Made by a program: the position numbers and the translations under genes. 64,000 bases of DNA. Origin: Pontibacter pamirensis (GTDB taxonomy: Bacteria; Bacteroidota; Bacteroidia; Cytophagales; Hymenobacteraceae). Positions within the stretch are counted from its first letter, which is position 1. Each line of letters starts with the position of its first letter. The notes under the pieces were generated by a model, which worked only from the letters and a program-made list of their open reading frames with translations, was not told where the DNA came from and made no database searches. Where the stretch lies: contig NZ_SSNI01000020.1 in the NCBI RefSeq assembly GCF_010015475.1, forward strand, positions 1 through 64,000, given 5' to 3'. This document shows positions 42,669 through 51,029 of this stretch, one piece after another.

Positions 42669-44554
42669 GATGCTTTATCGTTAGAAAGTTTACACTCGTG
42701 TACTAAATACTTAAGGCCCATACTGTCAGCATCTGCATAACGGTTCTTCTCACATAGTGCCACACCTGGTTCATCCACCTGAATCACCACACCGGCATCA
42801 TATTCGGCTGCGGCCCCGCCCCTGGCTGTTCCTGCGGTTGTGCTTTGAAAGATCACCAAGAAGAAGGTATTAGGGAAATCCTTGCGCAGTTTATCGAACT
42901 CCATCTGGTTTGCATTGAGTTTGCTAAAGCTATCGATGGCCACCACGTCGAAATACTTTGCGGCCTCGCGGATAGTGGTAATTCCATCCGGAGCGATGGA
43001 GGCCGCCTGTATGCGGCTGCGGTTTTTGGGTTTAATGAATTTCTGCGTCATGCGCTGCACCAAGTCCGACTGCTTGTCTATCTCCAGTGTGAAAGAGGCC
43101 ACATTGAAGCCTTGCTCGGCAAAAGCATCCATCAGCTGATACAGAAAGCTCGTCTTACCGGCACCCTTATCACCGCGCAGGGCAATGGCATATTCCTTTC
43201 GCTCGATGTTGCCCAGGAGCTTTCCAATGTCTCCTTGCAGACGGAATGTGTTTTTCTTTGTGTCTACACCAGGCTGGTCTATCTGCGTAAAAATTCCGGC
43301 CAGACTACCAGGCAGCTTTACTTTTCTTTCCGGAGCGACTTTTGGCAAGACTTTTTTTTTAGCTGCGGCTACTCCAGCTAAGGCAGTGACTGCATCCTTG
43401 TTGCACCCGCATTCTGCATCCTCCGTACCAGGGCACCCTAGACCAGAGAGCGTTGGGCTATCGAATGAGATGAACTTGTTGGCGCCGGTAATCACGGCAT
43501 TCAGGTCCATCACTGCCTCCTGCAAATCGCCGTAGTAGGTGTCAGACTTCTGCACAGCGCCATTGGTCATGGCCCTGGTGATGTCATCCATCAGCTTTTT
43601 GGCTTTCTCCTTATCTGGAGTGGTGCCCTGCATCGGGATGAAGCGCTTCAAGAGCTGCACCGTGCTGTAAACCTTGGATTGCTTCGTAAACTTCTTCAAC
43701 ATCGACAGCGTGTCGTCGGCAAAGCTCAGCTGCAACTGGTCCTCCTTCTCAGCTCTCATGTGCCGTATGGCCGTAGTGAGCTTCTTCTGCACCATTTTGA
43801 TCACCTCGGCATTGTGGCTTATCTTCCGGATTTTACGCTCCACCACCAGCTTGTTTACCGTGTCGAGCAGTAGCTTTACCTGCTTCTCGGTTTTTACTTT
43901 GCCGTCCATGGCAACGAACCGCTTGATAACCTTTTCCTCATCTGTAAAATGATCATGGTAAGCCACCGGAGCTTTATACTTGGGCTGCTTTACTTTCTTC
44001 GGTTTTGGTGCTTTAGCTTTTCTGGGCTTTGTCTGCTTTGGCCTTGTTAGCTCTTTTTTGAGTTGCTTTATCTCTTCCGGCTGAGTCTCATTGCTCTTGC
44101 GGTCCATCATTTTGAGCAGCTCCTCTTTCTCTACCTTCGAGATGTCCTCGTCTTCATAGGCCTCATCCACCAGCTGAGCCATTCTTATAAGCTGCTTGTC
44201 GTTGGAAACGTCTTTGATGGCGGTGTGGAGTTTAGAGTAAGCCGAACGCCCGCCCTTGCCTTTCGCCATACGGCTCTCCCTGCTGTCATATTTCGGCTTG
44301 ACCACCAGCACATTTGGGTCAAGCTTTTTCTTGGAGTAAGTGAGCGCAGGTTTCTCTTCCGGCAGGAAGGCCACCAGCTTCTCAAAATAGGTGTCTACCA
44401 TGTCCTTTATCTCCGGCACCTGCTGATAGGCGCTCCAGCTATCCTCCATTGCCTCCAGCGTGATTTGGTGCGATTCGCTGATCGCCTCGGGCATGGTGCT
44501 AAAATCTAAGTTCTTTACTACCTCCAGGTAGTTTGACGTGGTTACTTTTCTCAT
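42665..44554 (-). CDS. RecA-fold P-loop ATPase with long basic N-terminal region (island)
   Basis: A 629-residue protein. The N-terminal 380 residues are helical, with a Lys/Pro-rich linker near 170-195 (PKQTKPRKAKAPKPKKVKQP). Then a GLG site (LSGLG, 369-373) and a Cys cluster (GCPGTEDAECGCNKD). The C-terminal 200 residues are a RecA/DnaB-like ATPase: Walker A GDKGAGKTS at 461-469, Walker B-like DVVAIDSFSKLN, and a FFLVIFQSTTAGTARGG sensor-like strand. It could be a replicative helicase loader, a recombinase or a packaging motor; sequence does not decide. It lies downstream of the methylase-helicase gene and upstream of a small coupled membrane protein. Confidence 0.82.
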   Translation of the reverse strand: MRKVTTSNYLEVVKNLDFSTMPEAISESHQITLEAMEDSWSAYQQVPEIKDMVDTYFEKLVAFLPEEKPALTYSKKKLDPNVLVVKPKYDSRESRMAKGKGGRSAYSKLHTAIKDVSNDKQLIRMAQLVDEAYEDEDISKVEKEELLKMMDRKSNETQPEEIKQLKKELTRPKQTKPRKAKAPKPKKVKQPKYKAPVAYHDHFTDEEKVIKRFVAMDGKVKTEKQVKLLLDTVNKLVVERKIRKISHNAEVIKMVQKKLTTAIRHMRAEKEDQLQLSFADDTLSMLKKFTKQSKVYSTVQLLKRFIPMQGTTPDKEKAKKLMDDITRAMTNGAVQKSDTYYGDLQEAVMDLNAVITGANKFISFDSPTLSGLGCPGTEDAECGCNKDAVTALAGVAAAKKKVLPKVAPERKVKLPGSLAGIFTQIDQPGVDTKKNTFRLQGDIGKLLGNIERKEYAIALRGDKGAGKTSFLYQLMDAFAEQGFNVASFTLEIDKQSDLVQRMTQKFIKPKNRSRIQAASIAPDGITTIREAAKYFDVVAIDSFSKLNANQMEFDKLRKDFPNTFFLVIFQSTTAGTARGGAAAEYDAGVVIQVDEPGVALCEKNRYADADSMGLKYLVHECKLSNDKAS

Positions 44555-44586
44555 CGGGTGTTGAATGATTGGTGTGTATGGATAGG

Positions 44587-47500
44587 TTAGGCGGCTTTAG
44601 CGTCTAAGCTGAGTAAGAGAAGCTTGGCTTTCACAGCCCTTGCTTTCAATTTCAGGAGCTTGAATTTGTCTTTTTGGGGTTCCTGCTTCATTTCCGGAAC
44701 TTGCAGTCTCGGCCATTCCTGAACTGGCCTGCGTTCCTCGATTCTGGCTTTGAAAATCCTGCTGAAGTCCGATTCCGTCAGGCTCACGCTGTCGGACTGC
44801 TTCTCCTGTAGCCACTTCACCAGCTCTTCGATGCGCTCTGCCTCCAGCTCAGCCACCATCTTGTCTGACTGCTTCTCAAACAGGTTGTAATTCACCAGGC
44901 TGATCACGTGAGGGTCCAGGAAGAGCCAGCCTCCAGACTTCTTGGTACCAGGCACCATTATTTTGTAGAAGTGAGGCTGGCGCAGAATGGACACCCCTTT
45001 TGCAGTCACCAGGCTCCGGCCCACGGTCATCGACTTAATGTGCCCGATGGCCTGGCTGATAGGCACGCTGACGGACTTGTTTGATTCCTGGGGCACCCAG
45101 TACTCGGGCATCAGGATTCCCTTCTTCTTGCCACCGCCTTTAAGGGTGTAGCTCACCAGCTTCCCTTTGAACATGTCAAAGGCCTGCAGTAAGTTTCCGG
45201 TCACGACGTAGCGGATTTTGCTGTCCTGGCTGCTTTCCTTGATGGCGTCCTCCCAGTAATGCAGCATGTTGTCACGCTCCCAGGAGGAAATGTTATAGGA
45301 AGAGCCGCGTATCGCGCCAATCGCTTCGTTCTGGCTAGCCGGTATCTCCAGGTATTTTGTACTGTGGGCCACTGCAAAGCGCAGACGCACATTACTCGGG
45401 GCAAAAGGATTTTTCTTCTTTCGGTCAATCTTGAAGCCTAAGAAGATGCCTTTTGCCAGCTCCTCACGGCCTACATGGTAATAGATTCCCCGGCCAACGG
45501 TGAAGAACTTAAAGAGGCTGCTCAGGAAGTTAAAGCGGTTGTTAGCCGTGGTCTTTATCTTTTGCTCAGCTGCCTGCCTTGCCTCCTGTAGCAGCTTCCT
45601 GCGCTCCTGTATGGCCTCCAGCTGCTCTTCGGGTGGCAGCTTGGCTATTTTCTTATCGCTGTGAATTCTGGACTCCAGCTCGTCATAATGCACCCGCCTC
45701 TCCTGTAACTCAGTGTTGGCGGCCTCCTGCATGTACTGCTTGTACTCGTAAAGCAGTTCCTCTTGCCGCTGGGCTGCTGTATGCGCTCCCAGTGACTCAT
45801 GGAGCAAGTTGTGTACCTCGGCCTTGTTAAAAGGCTTTTTCAGCACCTTGGCGCGTACCGTCTCCAATAGGGTGTTTTCAGAGAAGACAGAGGTGCCGCC
45901 CTTGCCTATTTTTGCTATCTGGCTGCTGATTGTCTCCGCCTCCAGGTCTACGGCCTCCACTTCCAGGTCATATTCGTCTTTGCGCTTCAACTCCTCGATA
46001 TAGTCATCGTAGGCTTCGGTGATATCCTCATAAAACTGCTGCTGCTCGGCTGTGGAAAGCACGGCCACACGACCGGAAACCTTGTGCGCAATGGAAATAG
46101 CATTCCCCCTGCTGTCCGCCTTTTTAGGGTCCTCCTCCTTGCCTACACCAAGCGGGTCGCCCAGTTTCTCATTTAGTTCCAGGTTATCAATCAGGTACCT
46201 GTTCACTACAGTGTCGCCGTACTTGTTGAGGAAGTCAGGCACACTCAGCACCGCCTCGCTTTGCTTCTGGTTCGAGGATGTGTTGGCATCCAGCGACTTT
46301 AGCTTTTTCTGGAGCATCATCATTAGGCGCTTTTCAGCCGGAATGGCGGAAATCACATAATCATAAATTGGGGGAATGTGCTTCAATTGACCGGTACGGT
46401 TGATACGGCCCCTTTTCTGCACCTCCGTGTTTATATCCAGCTCTGCCTGCAGTATCAGCATCACACGCTGCTTCACCTGGTCGGCCGGCACCTCTTTCGT
46501 GGGAACGGCATGGGCGGAGGCCCCGGTGCTTCCCGACTGGTTAATCATCAGCACGTCTACCTCATTGTCGTTGAAGGAGCGGAAGGCGTCGTTTGTGGCC
46601 AGTTTCTCGCGCAGCATCACCAGGCCCTTGCCGGTTGAGTGGTTGAGCTGTACCTCATACTTGCGGCCCGTTACCTCTGCCACGGAGTAACCGGCAGCCT
46701 CGATGCGCTGCTTCACTGCATCAATCGGCGAGATGGTGATCCCGGATGTGGCGCGCCTGATACGCTCGGTAATCTGGAAGTACTTTTCCTGCGCCTCCAC
46801 AGTGAGGTCGCTTACCTCTATTTGCTTTTTCTCCTTGCTGCCGTCGTGGTTTGTCTCAGTATAGCGCATCACGCCGTCCAGGCCTCGCTGGAGCACCGTG
46901 GCAAAATCTATGTCAATCATGGATCCGTTGCCCACGGCCATACCTTCTGCATCCTCCATTTGCTCAATGAAAGAACCCATGGTAGAGGCAAAAGCAATCA
47001 CAGGCTTCTTGCCTTCCCTCAACCGCTGTATGGCCCGGTCGGCCACGGTTTCGGCTTTAATGCTGAAGAGCATCTGGTTGATAACCTGGAAAATCTTAGA
47101 GAAATACGGGGAGTTGTCCACGCCTGCAGAGGAGGTGCCCCCGCGCTTCTTAATCTCCTTTGATTCGATTGCCGCAATTTTGTCCATCTCCTCTATGCTC
47201 GGCTCGATATGCCTCTCCTGGAAGCCTATGATTTCGCGCATAATCTCGGTCATGTTGTCGGCAATGGCTTTATGCTCGAGCTCTTTGTCAAGCGAGGGGT
47301 CGCCAGCGCTTTTGTCCAGTGTGATGTAGTTTACCTCTATCCCCTCAAAGCTGCGCTCCCTGCGTATCATCTGGCCTTCCTGCACCAGCTGCGAGGAAAG
47401 AATCTCCTGCAGCGCCACACCGCCTTTTTGAATGGCCTCCACCAGTCCCTCTTTTGAGAGGTTGGCATCAGACATGGCTGTCTTCATGGCGTACAGCGGC

Positions 47501-49296
47501 AGGTTGTCGGAACGCTTGGCATAGGTTGCGGATAGGAAAAGCACCCCGGAGGCGCTGGCCACAATATCCTGCAGGAAGTTACCCGTGTTCGACTCGCCGG
47601 AGGCATTGTGGCTCTCATCCATAATGACGATGTTATCCGCTGCCACCTGCCGTAGCCACGAGGGCTTGGCGGGTGATTTCTCGGGTGAGTTGAACTGCGA
47701 GTAAGTCGCTACGGCATAGTCGAAGCCTGCAGGTATCCTGTTGCTCTTGACAGCGTCCTTCAGCTGCTTTTCAGGCAGCGGCTCATAAACCACATTGCCT
47801 CTGTCGTCCTTGATTTTGGTTTTCTTGTCGCGGCTGTTGACGATGAAGGGCACCAGGTCAGCGGAACCGATGGCCACCAGGTCGCGGTACAGGTCAGAAA
47901 ACAGGTTCGGCTTCTCTGTGATGAAGACGGGCTTCTTTCCCTGCTTCACCGCATAGCGGATAATGGAGGCTGCCTGCCTGCCTTTGCCTATGCCGGTTTG
48001 GTCCCCGATGATGATGCCCTGGTTTCTTGCCTCGATGTTGTAGATGGCCATGGCAACGCCGTCTATCTGCTCGGCTGCCAGTGCCTTGCACATTTCCACA
48101 TTAGAGCTGTAGCCCAACCTGTGCTGCACAAAAGCGTCTATGTCGCCGCCCACGGCCTCTTTTATTTTCAAAAGGGCAGAGAATGTCTCGTGCGCCATCA
48201 TGTCGGGCACATGGGTATCCAGTACCACACAGGCGTTGGAGGTAGGCGTGTAGGGCATCCCCAGGCTGCCCAGGTCCAGGAGCTGCAACTTTGCTTTGGC
48301 GGCTTTGGCTTTTAAGCGTAGCATTTTAAGGCTTTTAGAGTGGTTGTAAGGCTCAGGTGCGTACTGCATCACGCGCTCGTAGAGCTCATCGTAGGTTTTC
48401 GCGACGGTGTCATGCGCTGTTCTGAGCGGGGAGACACCTTGGGGAACTGGTTTTCTGCCCCGGATAAGAATTAGGCGGACGGCAAAGCCGGTGCCCTGGC
48501 GTGTGTACAGCTTCTTGCTGTCTATGTTTATCACATCGTCCACATAGTAGTGGCTGTAGAGGTAATTGAAGAAAAGCCGGTTCTTCCCGGCCTGCAACCG
48601 CCCCTTGTCGTCCCAGGCAGAGTGGCCGCCGATGATGATGGCGGCACGCCCGCTGTCCTTCATGCAGTCCAGGGCGCGGATGGCCATCACCTGCTCCAGC
48701 GACTTGAGCCTGTAGCCACCGAACACTACTTCATCGGTGGAGCCGAAAGGGGGGTTGGTCACCACACAGTCAAACTGCTTTGCCAGAAAGGGGAACGGCG
48801 CTGTGGCGTCCAGGCCTGTTACGCTGCGGTACCCCTGCGTCTCCAGGTTCATGCGGCGCACCTTGTCAATCTCATTCACGATGCAGCGCTGCGGAGTGGC
48901 CGCAATGGTCAGGAGCCCGTTTCCGGCGGAGGGCTCAAAAAGCGTGTTCTCGAACCTGTCAGCCCCTGTGTACACACCGGCCAGGTATCCAATCGGGGCT
49001 GGCGTGGAATACTGCTGCAGGAGCATGCTCTGGCTTGTTCGGAAGGTAAGGTTCACCTGGTTGTAGTAAAGCGCTACAATACTCTGGAACCGCTCCCCTG
49101 TGCTGCGCCCAACGGCATGGGCCAGTTCCCGGGCGCGGTTGACAATGGCCAGCTCGGTCAGCTCCTTTACCAGGGTTTTGTCGGTGATACCGTGCCTCGC
49201 TGCTATTTTCTCGACAGAGGCCTTGCTGTCCTTTGTGCCATTTGCAAGGCGCTCTTTCATGGCTGTAGCAAATGCGCTGTTCTTCTGGCTGTTCAC
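44587..49296 (-). CDS. N6-adenine DNA methylase fused to strawberry-notch-type helicase, 1,569 aa (island)
   Basis: Domains in order: helical N-terminus; Rossmann methylase (motif I LFEPSAGNGLLTI at about 119-131; catalytic NPPF at 181-184, N6-adenine type); a basic LKxKA segment (324-341); then a superfamily 2 strawberry-notch helicase (Walker A GDQTGIGKGR at 431-440, DESH box at 560-563, SAT at 589-591, late motif EVQKRGRINRTGQL). The C-terminal 500 residues contain coiled coil and a second LKxKA segment at the very end. Such giant methylase-helicase polyproteins occur in phages and conjugative elements and may act on incoming or replicating DNA. No restriction partner is adjacent. Confidence 0.92.
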   Translation of the reverse strand: MNSQKNSAFATAMKERLANGTKDSKASVEKIAARHGITDKTLVKELTELAIVNRARELAHAVGRSTGERFQSIVALYYNQVNLTFRTSQSMLLQQYSTPAPIGYLAGVYTGADRFENTLFEPSAGNGLLTIAATPQRCIVNEIDKVRRMNLETQGYRSVTGLDATAPFPFLAKQFDCVVTNPPFGSTDEVVFGGYRLKSLEQVMAIRALDCMKDSGRAAIIIGGHSAWDDKGRLQAGKNRLFFNYLYSHYYVDDVINIDSKKLYTRQGTGFAVRLILIRGRKPVPQGVSPLRTAHDTVAKTYDELYERVMQYAPEPYNHSKSLKMLRLKAKAAKAKLQLLDLGSLGMPYTPTSNACVVLDTHVPDMMAHETFSALLKIKEAVGGDIDAFVQHRLGYSSNVEMCKALAAEQIDGVAMAIYNIEARNQGIIIGDQTGIGKGRQAASIIRYAVKQGKKPVFITEKPNLFSDLYRDLVAIGSADLVPFIVNSRDKKTKIKDDRGNVVYEPLPEKQLKDAVKSNRIPAGFDYAVATYSQFNSPEKSPAKPSWLRQVAADNIVIMDESHNASGESNTGNFLQDIVASASGVLFLSATYAKRSDNLPLYAMKTAMSDANLSKEGLVEAIQKGGVALQEILSSQLVQEGQMIRRERSFEGIEVNYITLDKSAGDPSLDKELEHKAIADNMTEIMREIIGFQERHIEPSIEEMDKIAAIESKEIKKRGGTSSAGVDNSPYFSKIFQVINQMLFSIKAETVADRAIQRLREGKKPVIAFASTMGSFIEQMEDAEGMAVGNGSMIDIDFATVLQRGLDGVMRYTETNHDGSKEKKQIEVSDLTVEAQEKYFQITERIRRATSGITISPIDAVKQRIEAAGYSVAEVTGRKYEVQLNHSTGKGLVMLREKLATNDAFRSFNDNEVDVLMINQSGSTGASAHAVPTKEVPADQVKQRVMLILQAELDINTEVQKRGRINRTGQLKHIPPIYDYVISAIPAEKRLMMMLQKKLKSLDANTSSNQKQSEAVLSVPDFLNKYGDTVVNRYLIDNLELNEKLGDPLGVGKEEDPKKADSRGNAISIAHKVSGRVAVLSTAEQQQFYEDITEAYDDYIEELKRKDEYDLEVEAVDLEAETISSQIAKIGKGGTSVFSENTLLETVRAKVLKKPFNKAEVHNLLHESLGAHTAAQRQEELLYEYKQYMQEAANTELQERRVHYDELESRIHSDKKIAKLPPEEQLEAIQERRKLLQEARQAAEQKIKTTANNRFNFLSSLFKFFTVGRGIYYHVGREELAKGIFLGFKIDRKKKNPFAPSNVRLRFAVAHSTKYLEIPASQNEAIGAIRGSSYNISSWERDNMLHYWEDAIKESSQDSKIRYVVTGNLLQAFDMFKGKLVSYTLKGGGKKKGILMPEYWVPQESNKSVSVPISQAIGHIKSMTVGRSLVTAKGVSILRQPHFYKIMVPGTKKSGGWLFLDPHVISLVNYNLFEKQSDKMVAELEAERIEELVKWLQEKQSDSVSLTESDFSRIFKARIEERRPVQEWPRLQVPEMKQEPQKDKFKLLKLKARAVKAKLLLLSLDAKAA

Positions 49297-49349
49297 GGCT
49301 TGTTGTCTGTGTCGGTTTAGGAGGTGAGTAGGGGAATGGCCAAAGCACC

Positions 49350-49377
49350 GTAGCAGCCCACATGGCGGGGCTGCTAC
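49350..49377. terminator. GC-rich hairpin between the histone-like and methylase-helicase genes
   Basis: 10-bp perfect arms at 49,350-49,359 and 49,368-49,377 around an 8-base loop. No T-run follows on the minus strand, so it may attenuate, protect an RNA end or separate expression levels rather than fully terminate. Confidence 0.5.
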
Positions 49378-49386
49378 AGAATGGTG

Positions 49387-49623
49387 CTACTTGCGCTTTC
49401 TGGCACTTGCAGTTCTTCTTCTGCCCGTGCTCTTCCTTTTTGGCGCCGCCTTTTTTCTGGATGTGGTCGCTTTCTTCCTAGGCGCTGCCTTCCGCTTGGA
49501 GGCGGTTGCTTTTTTCCTGGCCGCCGGTTTTCTCTTTCGGCGAGCTGTTTTCTTTTTTTCGGTCAAAGCGTTAAAACCGAACACTGCTGCGGCACCTATG
49601 CCCACTGATACTGGATCAATCAT
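49387..49623 (-). CDS. histone-like Lys/Arg-rich protein with N-terminal membrane segment (island)
   Basis: 78 residues. Residues 2-20 (IDPVSVGIGAAAVFGFNAL) form a short Gly/Ala-rich hydrophobic helix. The rest is a histone-H1-like tail of K/R with A, T, S and P only (KKTARRKRKPAARKK, repeated). A DNA-condensing core or packaging protein anchored to a membrane would look like this. It is placed among lysis and virion-type genes. Low complexity prevents family assignment. Confidence 0.72.
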   Translation of the reverse strand: MIDPVSVGIGAAAVFGFNALTEKKKTARRKRKPAARKKATASKRKAAPRKKATTSRKKAAPKRKSTGRRRTASARKRK

Positions 49624-49651
49624 CTGTATAAAAATTTAGGTTTAGAAAAAA

Positions 49652-50377
49652 CTATAGAATGCCGCCGCTTGGTTTGCTTTGGAAGAGCTGGAGAAACAGG
49701 AGCTTGATAAGCCGGGCAATCACCAGGAGGATGATAGCGGCCACGAACAAAATGAGGATCGGCACGACGATGTTGCGTATGATCCACCAGGAGACAACCG
49801 GTTCCGTTGGCTGGCTTCCTGCATTTGGAGCCGGCATAGAGGGTACTGGGGTTTCCGTCCGGACGTACACCGTGACGGTGTCAGTTTGGCTCTCACCCTT
49901 ACAGTTGCATTTGCTGGTGACAAGGCCCGTTTTGTCGACGCTGACGATGCTTTCTGCCCGCTTGCCTTGCTGCCTGAAGGAGGCACCCGGTGTGAGCTGG
50001 CCCTGCTTGACCTGGACTGCGGCTGAATCCGGTTTTACCTCTGCCTTGGAGGCGACTTGCACGGTTTGCTCGGTTAGCGTTCGCTGTGGCGGCTGACTTG
50101 TCTTCGTATCTTTGGATGCGCTGCAGGAAACCGAGAGAAGCAACAGTATCACCGGCATGCTGCCTTTGCCCATGTAGCCCATCAGTGCCTTGCGCAGCTG
50201 CTTTGGGGCAAACATCAGAAGCAGGCTCAGCATCAGCGGCACCACAGCATCCAGCCAGGTGACGGCCTCCACTCGGAACACGCTCAATACGGTCGCCACA
50301 AAGAGTGTCAAACCGACTAAGGTTGATTTCCAGCCTTGCACCACGTTGGCGCCTAATAGTTGTAGAATTGGCTTCAT
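49652..50377 (-). CDS. holin-like protein fused to a lipoprotein/spanin-like region (island)
   Basis: 241 residues. The N-terminus (NVVQGWKSTLVGLTLFVATV; second helix LDAVVPLMLSLLLMF) matches the layout of small Bacteroidota phage holins. At residue 74 an internal Met begins what looks like a separate lipoprotein signal (MPVILLLLSVSC, Cys85), then a Thr/Pro/Val-rich periplasmic stretch, and a strong C-terminal helix near 198-226 (IVVPILILFVAAIILLVIAR). It may be one fusion, or an internal start may give a spanin-like lysis protein. Its ATG overlaps the TGA of the -1 frame of the upstream endolysin gene (ATGA). Confidence 0.7.
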   Translation of the reverse strand: MKPILQLLGANVVQGWKSTLVGLTLFVATVLSVFRVEAVTWLDAVVPLMLSLLLMFAPKQLRKALMGYMGKGSMPVILLLLSVSCSASKDTKTSQPPQRTLTEQTVQVASKAEVKPDSAAVQVKQGQLTPGASFRQQGKRAESIVSVDKTGLVTSKCNCKGESQTDTVTVYVRTETPVPSMPAPNAGSQPTEPVVSWWIIRNIVVPILILFVAAIILLVIARLIKLLFLQLFQSKPSGGIL

Positions 50378-50472
50378 TTGAAAATTGATTTAAAGGATTG
50401 GGGATTCGTGAAGAAGTAGTAACCGCCAGCGCCCAGGATGAGCAGGGCGATTAGGCTATTGTCTTTTTTTTT
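50374..50472 (-). other. probable -1 frameshift site and transmembrane extension of the endolysin
   Basis: The endolysin's last codons are TTA AAA AAA AAG ACA ATA GCC TAA. They contain the slippery heptamer A AAA AAG in the correct zero-frame phase (same as E. coli dnaX). A -1 shift reads on for 29 codons (DNSLIALLILGAGGYYFF then TNPQSFKSIFK) to a TGA at 50,374-50,376 that overlaps the next ATG as ATGA. The extension is a clean transmembrane helix with a basic end. Transcriptional slippage on A9, or a sequencing indel, would have the same effect. Confidence 0.65.
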
Positions 50473-51026
50473 AAATAGAAGCTGAAGGTGCTGAGCCTGC
50501 GGAGCCAGCCCTCCAGGTTGGGCATGCCGGTGGCGGCGTTAGAGGCTGCGACACGGCGGTGAAACTGCTCCCGCGCCTCAAAGAACCTGCTGTAGAAGAG
50601 GTAGGGCTCCACGCTGTTGATGAAGCCGGCAGTCAATTTTCCCAAGTCGCCGTCTACCTTCAAGGCGTAGCCCATCGCGTTACCGATGCGCTGCGCTATC
50701 TTCACGGCATCGTCATCGGTCATCACGAACATGTCAAACATGATGTTGGCGATGTTCTGGTTGCGGATGCTGTCGCCCTTGAACCTGCGCCAGTACTGCC
50801 TGTAGAAATTCTTGACGTTGATTTTCAGGTTCACGTCGTTTATCTCCTCATTCCACTTAATCGGCCGCATGGCTTTTACCGCGTCGATGATTGCCCATCC
50901 CGCCCAGTGGGGATGCCACTTGCGGCTAATGCCTTTGTAGGTTTCGCCCCCGGAATCGGTGCCCACGTTGGAGTATCCCCCCTCGTTGCGCATGATGACA
51001 CGGTGCGCCTCGTCAAAATTCGCCAT
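50451..51026 (-). CDS. GH108 family endolysin (N-acetylmuramidase type; island)
   Basis: 191 residues in the zero frame. The GH108 signature is complete: Glu15 in MRNEGGYSNV, then DSGGETYKGISRKWHP. The C-terminal PG_binding_3-like helical region follows (NQNIANIMFDMFVMTDDDAVKIAQ; KVDGDLGKLTAGFINSV). It cleaves the glycan strands of peptidoglycan during lysis or entry. The zero frame ends in a short TIA tail right after an A9 run; a -1 shift would yield a 217-residue, membrane-anchored form. It lies between a basic membrane protein and the holin-like gene. Confidence 0.92.
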   Translation of the reverse strand: MANFDEAHRVIMRNEGGYSNVGTDSGGETYKGISRKWHPHWAGWAIIDAVKAMRPIKWNEEINDVNLKINVKNFYRQYWRRFKGDSIRNQNIANIMFDMFVMTDDDAVKIAQRIGNAMGYALKVDGDLGKLTAGFINSVEPYLFYSRFFEAREQFHRRVAASNAATGMPNLEGWLRRLSTFSFYLKKKTIA

Positions 51027-51029
51027 CGC

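Noticed and set aside
43355..43363. Second A9 run (in the RecA-fold gene) as a frameshift site
   Set aside because: The codon phase is not A AAA AAG, and the zero frame continues to a full conserved ATPase, so no benefit from shifting.
48550..49320. 256-codon rightward frame inside the methylase-helicase gene
   Set aside because: Lies opposite methylase motifs I and IV; codon content follows the real gene. Every supported island gene runs leftward.
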